From an uncultured Latescibacterota bacterium (GTDB taxonomy: Bacteria; Latescibacterota; UBA2968; UBA8231), in the NCBI GenBank assembly GCA_951813615.1, contig OX638377.1:5429739-5493738 (forward strand): a stretch of DNA of 64,000 nt, written 5' to 3'. This document shows positions 44,092 through 52,043 of the stretch, piece after piece. How positions within the stretch are numbered: the stretch's first letter is position 1; the number at the start of each line of letters is the position of its first letter. Position numbers and translations under genes: made by a program. The notes beneath the pieces are model-generated. The model saw only the letters and a list, made by a program, of their open reading frames with translations, ran no database searches and was not told the origin of the DNA.

Positions 44092-47000
44092 ATGAAGACT
44101 TCCCGTAAAGTTTTGGTCTGGGCCGTCGCGGCAGGTCCGATCTTGTGGTTTGGCGGAGAGCTGACTCCAAAACCGGCGCAAGCCCAAACGGCCGAGGGGT
44201 TCGATCTGCGGGGCAACGAACTCGTCGTGGACCGCTTGGAGCATTGGCAGACGTGGAAAATGCCTAACCACTTGGTGCGACTGGACGACAGCGGGACGGT
44301 ACAGGTCCGGGATTTTCGCTCCGTCTATAATCTCCTAGATGATCGCTCCTTCAGGCGACAAGTAGATATTAGCTCAGACAAATCTCGGGTGATGAATCTG
44401 GACAGCACTCGATCCGTCGATGTGAAGGGCAACTTCAAGGAGGACACCGCCGGCAATCCCGTTTTCGATCACTTCCTCCGTCCCGGCCCCAGCAGGGCCG
44501 GCTCAAATCTAGAACTAGCGCCCAATCTCTTGGATGGAGATCCAACGACGTTCTGGGAACCAGATCGCAACCGTCCCATGGAAGACTGGTGGGTGGAAAT
44601 TTCGCTGGGTCGGACGGTTCCGGTGGAGCGGCTTCGTTTGCAGTACGTCGATGCGGAATTGGGCGACCCTTTCCGGCGCTTGCTCGTGTTCTTTGAGGAC
44701 GCCCAGTTTCCACTGGTGGAGGAAGATGCAAATTTTCAGTTCGAGGTGCTAGAACCGCTTCCGGGCATCAACGAGGAGCAACGGGAGATCGTCATCGACG
44801 CGACGCAGACCAGCGGCCTATTGCCTCCGGCTGGGAGCGGCTTGGTGGAGAAACAGCTAGAGCAACCTAGGGCGAGTTTGAGTTGGAACGGGAAGCTCAT
44901 CGAGACGATTCGCTTTCAGGTTACTGACACCAAGGGAGGCAGGGCCGAAGAGATCGCGGAGAGCGAGTACCTAACGCTGCCCGTCGAGGCGCGTGGCGAC
45001 ATCGAATACCTCTCAAAGAGCGAGACGGGTCGGGGAGAGCCGGTGGATTCGACAACCTATTTCGAACTACCAGCAGACCGCCGCGGCGAAAGGCGGTTCT
45101 TCCGGCGCGAACTGCCTCGTCTAGCAGAAGTAGATGTGTGGGGCTGGGGCGACAATGTGGCCTTTAACATGATCGAAGGCGGAGGCAGGATCATCCAACA
45201 GCTTCCCAGCGGGGGAGGGGAGCAGGCCTTTGACGGAGTATTGGCCAGTTTCTACCAGAACAACTACTGGCTGGAAGAAACCCCGACTGAGAATATGATG
45301 ATCGCCGACCTCGGCGGGACCGTGTGGGCCAAAGAGTTCCGGGTGATGTCTCAGGGCTACTTCCAGTCGCCTTCGATCCGGGGCTACCTGCTCCGGGGCA
45401 GCGCGGGCGAACGCGATTCGGAGGGCCGCCTGAAATTCACGCGGATCAGCTCTCAAGAGCGGGAGATCAATTCCAGCGTGGGATTCTTCCTCGAATTGGC
45501 CGACATCCTCGAACCGGCCCGGCAGGTGCGATTCTTCGAGTTTCGCGCCCTAGAAAACGATCCCGGCGGCACGGTCACGATCAGCCGGACTCCAGGGATT
45601 GGCGAGTTCATGGTCTTTTCAGCAGGCCCTCCCGCAGAAGTGATCCTCACCTCCGGCCCGCTAACAGTGCCCGATCAGTCCAATCTCGTGTCGATAAATT
45701 GGGGGGCACAGACGCCTCCGGGAACCAGCGTCGAGTTGAGGACTCGGACGGGCAGCGAAGTCGAGCGCCAGATCAAGTACTACAACTCGGGCGGCGGCGA
45801 AGTCACAGCGAAAAAACACAAAACGCTCGCCTTTTTTCTCAGAGGACCGATCGACACCGTCTTCGTTCCCACGGCTGACTGGAGCGAGTGGAGCGAAGCC
45901 TATATCCGGCCGGGAGCCGAAATCACTTCCCCCAGCCTGCGCCGCTTTCTTCAGATTGAGGCGCGTCTAAAAGCCGAGGCAGGAGTCGATCCGCCATCCA
46001 TCAAGTCGGTGCGCGTGGAGTACACTGATCCATCGGTCGTTGGACTGGTCGGGGAAATCTGGCCTCAGGAGGTCGTCCCGGGCAGGCGCGATACCTTTGC
46101 GGTGTTCGTCAGCGCCGCCGTCGTGGAGCGCCCCAATCCGAGTCCCGGATTCGACGAACTGCGGCTGCGCTCGGAGCCGGCTTTAGACATGGCGTTAATC
46201 GACGTAGCCCTCGGCACGGAAGCAGAATTTGCCGCGGGAGCGCCCTATCGGTTATACGCCAGTCGCGTGGAGGAGGGGTTGGCCGCGGCCGCAGGGGACC
46301 TGCTGCGCGTTCTGAGCGGTCGGGGAGATTCCTTGCGAGTTCGGTTCCCCGAGGTCTTGGATCAGGCAATGGGCAACGCAAGCAATATCTTCTACCGCCG
46401 CGTCGAGGAGGGCGAAGAGGTGCCGACGAGCGAAGGAGGGACTCTGCTGGACCAAGTAGCATACAGCAGGCTCCCCGAACAGCAACAGGGGGCGATCCGC
46501 TACTTCCAGAAGCTCGCAGAAGACGACGGAGAGAGTCTGGAGGAAGTAGATGAACAAACCTTCGCCAATCTCGCGCCAGAGGCGAGAGGGCCGGTGCGAT
46601 TCTTCCGCAAGGCGACGTCGTTGACAGGGGAGACCGCTTTCGACCAACGCGGCGACCCACTCACGGCCGAAGCGTACGATAGTCTGCCCAGCAGTCGGCA
46701 GGGCAAGGTGGTTGGCCAGACGCGCCTAGTGCGCCTGCGGTTCGCAGCCGAGGTCTTCCTCCATGGCACCCGCTTGAAGCTAGCGGGCCGGAACGCCACT
46801 GTCGGACTGCCGTTCCAGTTGGGCGGGGGAGGGGAGGTGACGTCCCTGACGCCGGGAAGCGGGCTGGTAGTGAGCGCACTTGGAGCGGACGATTTGGTGC
46901 GGGATATGGAAATCCAACCCAACCTATTTACCCCAAACGGCGACGGAATTAACGATGTGGCGACCATCGGCTTTTCGCTGTTCCGCGTGTTCGAACCCCG

Positions 47001-47217
47001 CCCGGTGACCGTCCGCATAGCGACGCTAGCCGGCCGGGAAGTGAAGCGCTTTGAGCAGAATCTGCTCGGTGGACGCCGATTGGTGCAATGGGATGGGCGA
47101 GATGCCGGAGGGACTCTCGTGCCTCCGGGTCTGTACATTGTCCAGGTGCATGGACGAGCCGATCAGCAAGGACTTGCCAGCACCCGGCGCAGCCGAATCG
47201 TCGGCGTCGCCTACTGA
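44092..47217 (+). CDS. A1: large secreted discoidin/FlgD-like multidomain protein with 'YxxLP' repeats
   Basis: 1041 residues, signal peptide ending 'AQAQ' (~32). A discoidin/F5-8C-like region spans ~135-200 ('LLDGDPTTFWEPD', 'WWVEISLGRTVPVERLRLQY'). A short repeat of the form Y-x2-L-P-x4-G-x-[IVR]-x-[YF] occurs at ~293, 323, 791, 824 and 862. A 'SVELRTRTGSE' module lies at ~546 and 'DWSEWSEAY' at ~597. The C-terminus (~940-1041) is a FlgD-Ig/CHU_C-like domain: 'LFTPNGDGINDVATI' and 'WDGRDAGGTLVPPGLY', ending 'RIVGVAY'. Shares modules with A2 and A3. Likely a cell-surface or secreted structural/binding protein; no enzyme motif seen. Confidence 0.7.
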   Translation: MKTSRKVLVWAVAAGPILWFGGELTPKPAQAQTAEGFDLRGNELVVDRLEHWQTWKMPNHLVRLDDSGTVQVRDFRSVYNLLDDRSFRRQVDISSDKSRVMNLDSTRSVDVKGNFKEDTAGNPVFDHFLRPGPSRAGSNLELAPNLLDGDPTTFWEPDRNRPMEDWWVEISLGRTVPVERLRLQYVDAELGDPFRRLLVFFEDAQFPLVEEDANFQFEVLEPLPGINEEQREIVIDATQTSGLLPPAGSGLVEKQLEQPRASLSWNGKLIETIRFQVTDTKGGRAEEIAESEYLTLPVEARGDIEYLSKSETGRGEPVDSTTYFELPADRRGERRFFRRELPRLAEVDVWGWGDNVAFNMIEGGGRIIQQLPSGGGEQAFDGVLASFYQNNYWLEETPTENMMIADLGGTVWAKEFRVMSQGYFQSPSIRGYLLRGSAGERDSEGRLKFTRISSQEREINSSVGFFLELADILEPARQVRFFEFRALENDPGGTVTISRTPGIGEFMVFSAGPPAEVILTSGPLTVPDQSNLVSINWGAQTPPGTSVELRTRTGSEVERQIKYYNSGGGEVTAKKHKTLAFFLRGPIDTVFVPTADWSEWSEAYIRPGAEITSPSLRRFLQIEARLKAEAGVDPPSIKSVRVEYTDPSVVGLVGEIWPQEVVPGRRDTFAVFVSAAVVERPNPSPGFDELRLRSEPALDMALIDVALGTEAEFAAGAPYRLYASRVEEGLAAAAGDLLRVLSGRGDSLRVRFPEVLDQAMGNASNIFYRRVEEGEEVPTSEGGTLLDQVAYSRLPEQQQGAIRYFQKLAEDDGESLEEVDEQTFANLAPEARGPVRFFRKATSLTGETAFDQRGDPLTAEAYDSLPSSRQGKVVGQTRLVRLRFAAEVFLHGTRLKLAGRNATVGLPFQLGGGGEVTSLTPGSGLVVSALGADDLVRDMEIQPNLFTPNGDGINDVATIGFSLFRVFEPRPVTVRIATLAGREVKRFEQNLLGGRRLVQWDGRDAGGTLVPPGLYIVQVHGRADQQGLASTRRSRIVGVAY

Positions 47218-47271
47218 ACCTCGAACTTCAATGGCACTTGACGCTAGCAGGCAACTCAAGGGAGGGTACTC

Positions 47272-49938
47272 GTGAGAAGCGGATATCTAGCCGCTTGGGC
47301 CGTATTGAGCGCACTTGTTTTCCAGATTGGCGAAAGCGCCGCCCGGGACGACTACGGTGCGCGCATCGGGGAATCGCTCGGAGCGCCTTTACCGGGGCGG
47401 ACCCAGGGGCCGATCGTCTTAGTCAACGCCGTAGATCCCGCCCTTCGGCGCTGGTATGTCAACCAAGAATTGTTCCACGAGTACCAATGGCAGCAGTGGG
47501 AATATACCAACTACGCCAGATCCTTGTACCAGCGCTACGTAGATATCCGCCTCGAAGGAGACTCCTTTTACGACATCTACGGAAATTTCGTGACTCGTGG
47601 CTTCCTCATATACAACAATGCCCAAGACCGCCCAGCCCAGTTCGGGAATACGCTGTTCAAATCGACTCGCTTTGATAACTGGTTCTCAAATGTCGTCATC
47701 GCCCAAGACAAGAAGGGGCAGTACGGCTATGCGCTGACGATTAGCAGCGAGCTGAACACGACTCTCACACCGCTGACTTTCCGCAAACCGACCTTCGACG
47801 GGGTGCAGTTCGACATTGCCACGGATCGAGTCGAGGGCACGGTATTGTACTCGCGCATTAGCAACCCCGGTGGCGAATCAACCGCCGACCTAGAGCTGCA
47901 ACGCACCAACAACACCATCTTGGTCGGCGGACGCCTACAGGGCCAACTGACGGACTTCGCCATACTGGGGCTGACCATGATCAACGCCCACCAATCGAAC
48001 ACCTTGAGCGACGAGTTGGCGGGCAATCCATTCAAGGGCGGGCTGACGATTGATCAGAATCAGACGATCGACTTTGTCGAGGTGGTGCTGCGCGACGATT
48101 CCCCAGGGGATGGGGTGGGCGGAGCCGCGTTCTTTGAATCTGGCTCTGACGTGGTCATCACCTATACGAATGGAACCGTAGATCGGGGGACGGATATCGG
48201 CTTTGGCCCGGCGATCTCTGGAGGATTTCAGCGCGCGGGGTTCTTGGCCGCGGATGGGACGGAGGAGATCCGACTGAAATACGATTTCGACAATCCTCGT
48301 TTTACGGCGAACGCGAGCGCCCCCAAGGACTCGATCATGCAGGTGGAATTCGAGTTGGTGGTGGGCAACGACTACCAGATTTGGGCTACTTCAAACAGAC
48401 AGATCAATCGGCAAGGCCAGACCGTGCTGCTGCTGATAGAACGAGCCGCCGGGAACGTACAGGACGTGTCAAATATCCGCACTGTGGGCTTTGAATACGG
48501 CCTACCCACGGCCACCCATATCATGGGAGCAACCTTCGAGTTGCTCGATGTGCACGGCTTCAACTTCTATGGCGAGGCCGACCTCAACTGGAACTACCGG
48601 AAATTCCCCAATCAGAACCTAGCGAGGCACAGCACGAGTTCGGGGACTGCTGGAGAGCCGTATCGGCCCGCTTGGTTCATCAACGCTTGGAAGCGGGCCG
48701 GGCCGGTCTCCTTGTTCGCGGAGGCCTTTGGGATGGACCCGCATTACAACACCACGACATTTGTGACCGCCGGCAATGGCCAGATCGACTACGAAAGTCC
48801 GCGCCGCGGTCTAGTGGAATTCGTCGATGACAACGACGATCACGACCGCTACCCGGACAATGTCCGCTTCGACTTCCTGCCCGGCGACGACCGCGTCTTT
48901 CCCGGTTGGGATCAGAACAACGACTTCATCCCCGATTTCAACCAGAATGACAACGCGGTCCGCGCCAATCGCCGGCCCGATTACGACGAGCCGTTCCTGC
49001 GCTTTGACGTCGATAGGCCGGAATTCCTGTTCGGTGTTGACATGAACAACAATTTCTGGGTGGACCAATTCGAAAACGACGATCAGCCAGACTATCCGTA
49101 CCGCAAGGACCACAGAGGGTTCAACGTATATGCCGCGTATGATTTAACGCCCGAAGTGCAGGTGGCAGGGGGCGCGATGCGCGAGCACCAGATATCGTCG
49201 GACCAGAAGAATGAGCAATACTACGCGCTCGTGAAAATGGACGGAAGCTGGGCGCGCTGGGGTGATTTTAAACTGTTCGAGATGTCGAAGCGGGTCGAGG
49301 ACGACATCCCCGATCGCCTGCTTCAATGGCTGCCCAGCCAGTCCATCGACGGGGGCACCTTGACGCAGGTGGAAGATCCCATGCTCGCACGCGACACCTG
49401 GGTGAATCACCTGTTCGTCGGGCACAAGGTAAATATCGGCCGGACGAAAGTCGAGACGCGGATGAACTACACGCTGTTTCACCAGCTCATGGACGAGCGC
49501 ACGCGCACAGAACTCGGCCTGCGCAAAAGCGACTTCTTCTTTGGGGCGATCAACAAAGTCAAGCACCGCCGTCAAATAGGCGTTTTGGCTATCGAGCCAC
49601 GCTGGAAGAGCGAGTTCCTCAAACAGACGCGCGGCTTGTTTGGCGAGGAACGGCGCGAACAGCTAAGAGAGTTGTTCAGCATCATTGTGGAAATGGACTT
49701 CCTGACCGACAGTACGCTACAGGGGGGCCTAGAGTACCTCTGGAACGAGGATTTCGCGGACGATGCCAACGACTTCAGGTCCGTGTCGCTGGGGCTACAG
49801 TTGACCAACCGATCCACGTACCTCGGATATAAAATCGTGGCCTTGGCCGGGATGCGGTTGCGGACTAGGGACTTCGAATTATCAGACGCCGTCACGACCA
49901 ATACGACTTTCGTAAGCGTGTTCGCAGGTCTGCACTAG
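47272..49938 (+). CDS. B1: ~900-residue putative outer-membrane/surface protein with acidic Asn/Asp-rich segment
   Basis: 888 residues starting at GTG 47272 (GGAGG six bases upstream) with signal peptide to ~residue 24. N-terminal 'DPALRRWYVNQELFHEYQW', 'DSFYDIYGNFVTRGFLIYN', and many alternating strand patterns. Residues ~517-612 form an acidic, Asn/Asp-rich segment ('DDNDDHDRYPDN', 'GWDQNNDFIPDFNQNDN', 'VDMNNNFWVDQFENDDQPD') like thrombospondin-type-3 Ca-binding repeats. The last ~270 residues look like a beta-barrel half, ending 'TFVSVFAGLH'. Co-linear paralogue of B2 (56321). No family I can name; outer-membrane location is inference. Confidence 0.65.
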   Translation: MRSGYLAAWAVLSALVFQIGESAARDDYGARIGESLGAPLPGRTQGPIVLVNAVDPALRRWYVNQELFHEYQWQQWEYTNYARSLYQRYVDIRLEGDSFYDIYGNFVTRGFLIYNNAQDRPAQFGNTLFKSTRFDNWFSNVVIAQDKKGQYGYALTISSELNTTLTPLTFRKPTFDGVQFDIATDRVEGTVLYSRISNPGGESTADLELQRTNNTILVGGRLQGQLTDFAILGLTMINAHQSNTLSDELAGNPFKGGLTIDQNQTIDFVEVVLRDDSPGDGVGGAAFFESGSDVVITYTNGTVDRGTDIGFGPAISGGFQRAGFLAADGTEEIRLKYDFDNPRFTANASAPKDSIMQVEFELVVGNDYQIWATSNRQINRQGQTVLLLIERAAGNVQDVSNIRTVGFEYGLPTATHIMGATFELLDVHGFNFYGEADLNWNYRKFPNQNLARHSTSSGTAGEPYRPAWFINAWKRAGPVSLFAEAFGMDPHYNTTTFVTAGNGQIDYESPRRGLVEFVDDNDDHDRYPDNVRFDFLPGDDRVFPGWDQNNDFIPDFNQNDNAVRANRRPDYDEPFLRFDVDRPEFLFGVDMNNNFWVDQFENDDQPDYPYRKDHRGFNVYAAYDLTPEVQVAGGAMREHQISSDQKNEQYYALVKMDGSWARWGDFKLFEMSKRVEDDIPDRLLQWLPSQSIDGGTLTQVEDPMLARDTWVNHLFVGHKVNIGRTKVETRMNYTLFHQLMDERTRTELGLRKSDFFFGAINKVKHRRQIGVLAIEPRWKSEFLKQTRGLFGEERREQLRELFSIIVEMDFLTDSTLQGGLEYLWNEDFADDANDFRSVSLGLQLTNRSTYLGYKIVALAGMRLRTRDFELSDAVTTNTTFVSVFAGLH

Positions 49939-49945
49939 ATGGGCA

Positions 49946-51937
49946 ATGGAAAGCAAAGATGTAGTGGGATTGGCAATGAAGGGAGCAAATGCTTGGGAGT
50001 GGGCAGGGCTGTTGGCGGCCGGTATTGCCGTGCGGCTCGCGCACGTATGGCAGTGGGAGAAGAGCGCTTTGGGGGAAGTGGCAGTAGGGGCTGCGGCGCA
50101 TTACGCGAGCGGGTTGGGAGATGGAGAGTGGTACTCGCCACTTTACGCGGCGCTGTGCGCAGTCGCGCTGCAGGAGGAGACGGGATTATGGGTACTGCGC
50201 GTGATTCAGGTCGGTATGGGAGGGCTCGCCTGCGTGCTGGTGTGGTCAATCGGCAGACAGCTATTCTCACCTGCAGTGGGCCGAGGGGCGGGTATTGCGG
50301 CTGTGCTGTACGGTCCGGCGATTTACTACGGGGGCGAGATAACGCCGGCGGTGTTGGCCGCTTTCTCAAGCCTGTTGCTCCTGCGGGGGCTGGTGGGATC
50401 GGCTGGTATGGGGCCATTGAGGGCTGGGGTTATGGGGGTAGTGGGCGGCGTGACTTCACTGGTCGATTTTCGGGCGCTATTCGCCGTCGGCGCGGCGTTT
50501 GCATGGGTGGCACAGGGAAGCGGAGACCGGCGGGCGGCGTGGTGGTTTTTTGCGGGAGCAGCTCTGGTACTGGTTCTGGGAGGGGCGGTATGGGGCTGGG
50601 AGGGGCTAGTACCCTCGGTCAGTGGTTTAGGGCTGAAGGAAATGGCAACGCGGACGTATTTGTTTTGGCATGGTGCCGAGGTCTTGGGCGATATAGACCC
50701 CTATCGCGCCGCGGCGCCTTCGTGGGTGTTGGCTCCCCTCATGTGGCGAGTCTTGTTGGGATTTCCTTTTGGGCTGGTAGGGCCTCTGGCGCTAGTGGGA
50801 TTTCTCGTCGCAGTCCGCGGGGAGGGGATGGATCGGTATCGAGCGCTGCCACTGCTGTTTGCCGGCGCTTGGATGCTGGGATCGCTCTTGGAGGAGGCGT
50901 CCGGTCGCTCGCGATTGAGTGCGGCCTTGTTCTTGCTTCCGGGGGCGTTGGCGGCGATTCCTCTGTTGCTGGAAAAAAGACAGCGCGTTTGGGGCATCGC
51001 TTTGGCTCTGGTTCTATTGGTGGCGAATCTCCCTATTGCAGCCGCAGCCGGGGCTCAGAGTTCACACCACACATGGGCGGGTTATGCCTACCGAGAGTTG
51101 GACATGAATGCCAATTCCATTGCTGCATACGAGCGGGCCATCGAGGCCGAAGATGCTGGGATTCGACCGTACGCGGAACTGGCGGAAATCTACTTCGACA
51201 CCGGCGCGTACGAACACGCCGCGGAAATCTATCTCTCGCTGGTGCAGTGGCAGGCAGTCAACAGGGACATCTGGATCGCGCTGGCGGAGTCGTATTTAAG
51301 GGCAGGGCGGGCGGAGGAAGCAGCGGCGATCTACGCCGATCTTATGGCGCAAGAGAACGATCCCTCTCTCGCGGGGAGACTGGGCGACGCCCGTGCGGCC
51401 CAAGGGGCGCTTGAGGACGCCATTGCAGCCTACCAAAAGGTCGTGGCGGTCTGGCCCGATAGCCATCGCGTGCGCTTCCAGCTAGCCCGCACTTGGGAGC
51501 AGCAGGCCGCGCTGGACTCCGCAGCAGTCCACTATGGAATCATAGTCGGGTTAGCGGAGTGGGAGGGCCTTGTGGGGTGGCGGCTAGCACAGGTATTGGG
51601 CCGCATGGAAAAAGATAACTTGGGGCGAATCGAGAAGCTGTTGCGCGACGTACTAGCAGATCATCCCGATTCGGCCCCGGCTCTATTGTGTATGGCGGGC
51701 CTACTGCATAGAACCGGCCGCAACGAAGAAGCCCTAATGCACTTGCAAAGGATAGCGGCAATGCATCCAGACGAGCACCGCGCCTACGGATTGATGGAAA
51801 GCGTTTACCGAGCTATGGGGCAACCCGGGGAAGCGGGCCGGGCCGCCGAGCTATACCGGGAGAAGCGGTTGCGCCAGCGGGCCGATCGCCGGGTCTTGGG
51901 AAATCTGGAAGCACTGCTCCAAGGGGGCGCTCCGTAG
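49946..51937 (+). CDS. Polytopic membrane protein (PMT/ArnT glycosyltransferase-like) fused to TPR repeats
   Basis: 663 residues. Residues ~15-365 contain about ten hydrophobic segments. The opening 'IAVRLAHVWQWEKS' and 'WYSPLYAALCAVAL', with 'GRQLFSPAVGRGAGIAAVLY' then 'GPAIYYGGEITP', resembles GT-C (PMT_2/ArnT-like) transferases, although the usual acidic pair of the first loop is not clearly conserved. Residues ~370-655 are TPR units ('YAELAEIYFDTGAYEHAAEI', 'WIALAESYLRAGRAEEAAAI', 'PALLCMAGLLHRTGRNEEAL'). Sits between B1 (7-base gap) and A2 (16-base gap). Could glycosylate or scaffold the neighbouring surface proteins. Confidence 0.65.
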   Translation: MESKDVVGLAMKGANAWEWAGLLAAGIAVRLAHVWQWEKSALGEVAVGAAAHYASGLGDGEWYSPLYAALCAVALQEETGLWVLRVIQVGMGGLACVLVWSIGRQLFSPAVGRGAGIAAVLYGPAIYYGGEITPAVLAAFSSLLLLRGLVGSAGMGPLRAGVMGVVGGVTSLVDFRALFAVGAAFAWVAQGSGDRRAAWWFFAGAALVLVLGGAVWGWEGLVPSVSGLGLKEMATRTYLFWHGAEVLGDIDPYRAAAPSWVLAPLMWRVLLGFPFGLVGPLALVGFLVAVRGEGMDRYRALPLLFAGAWMLGSLLEEASGRSRLSAALFLLPGALAAIPLLLEKRQRVWGIALALVLLVANLPIAAAAGAQSSHHTWAGYAYRELDMNANSIAAYERAIEAEDAGIRPYAELAEIYFDTGAYEHAAEIYLSLVQWQAVNRDIWIALAESYLRAGRAEEAAAIYADLMAQENDPSLAGRLGDARAAQGALEDAIAAYQKVVAVWPDSHRVRFQLARTWEQQAALDSAAVHYGIIVGLAEWEGLVGWRLAQVLGRMEKDNLGRIEKLLRDVLADHPDSAPALLCMAGLLHRTGRNEEALMHLQRIAAMHPDEHRAYGLMESVYRAMGQPGEAGRAAELYREKRLRQRADRRVLGNLEALLQGGAP

Positions 51938-51983
51938 CTGAGGGAGAGAGAACATGACCCTGTTCGACTATGCCACGCGAATT

Positions 51984-52005
51984 TCCCCAACTGCCGAATT
52001 GGGGA
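51984..52005. other. Stem-loop in the A2 leader
   Basis: TCCCCAA-CTGCCGAA-TTGGGGA: a 7-bp stem with an 8-base loop, between two alternative starts of A2. It is followed six bases later by the second copy of the 20-bp palindrome, so the two hairpins are adjacent. Confidence 0.45.
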
Positions 52006-52010
52006 GGTGT

Positions 52011-52030
52011 CCGTCGCCAGCATTGGCGAC
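52011..52030. repeat. 20-bp dispersed palindrome, copy 2
   Basis: CCGTCGCCAGCATTGGCGAC, identical to 4315-4334. It lies 13 bases before the preferred A2 start and within the extended frame of A2. Confidence 0.6.
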
Positions 52031-52043
52031 CCAAGGCACAGGA

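Noticed and set aside
49939..51414. 491-codon plus-strand frame overlapping the membrane-TPR gene
   Set aside because: Gly/Arg-rich composition typical of a GC-rich alternative frame; the other frame has membrane helices and TPRs.
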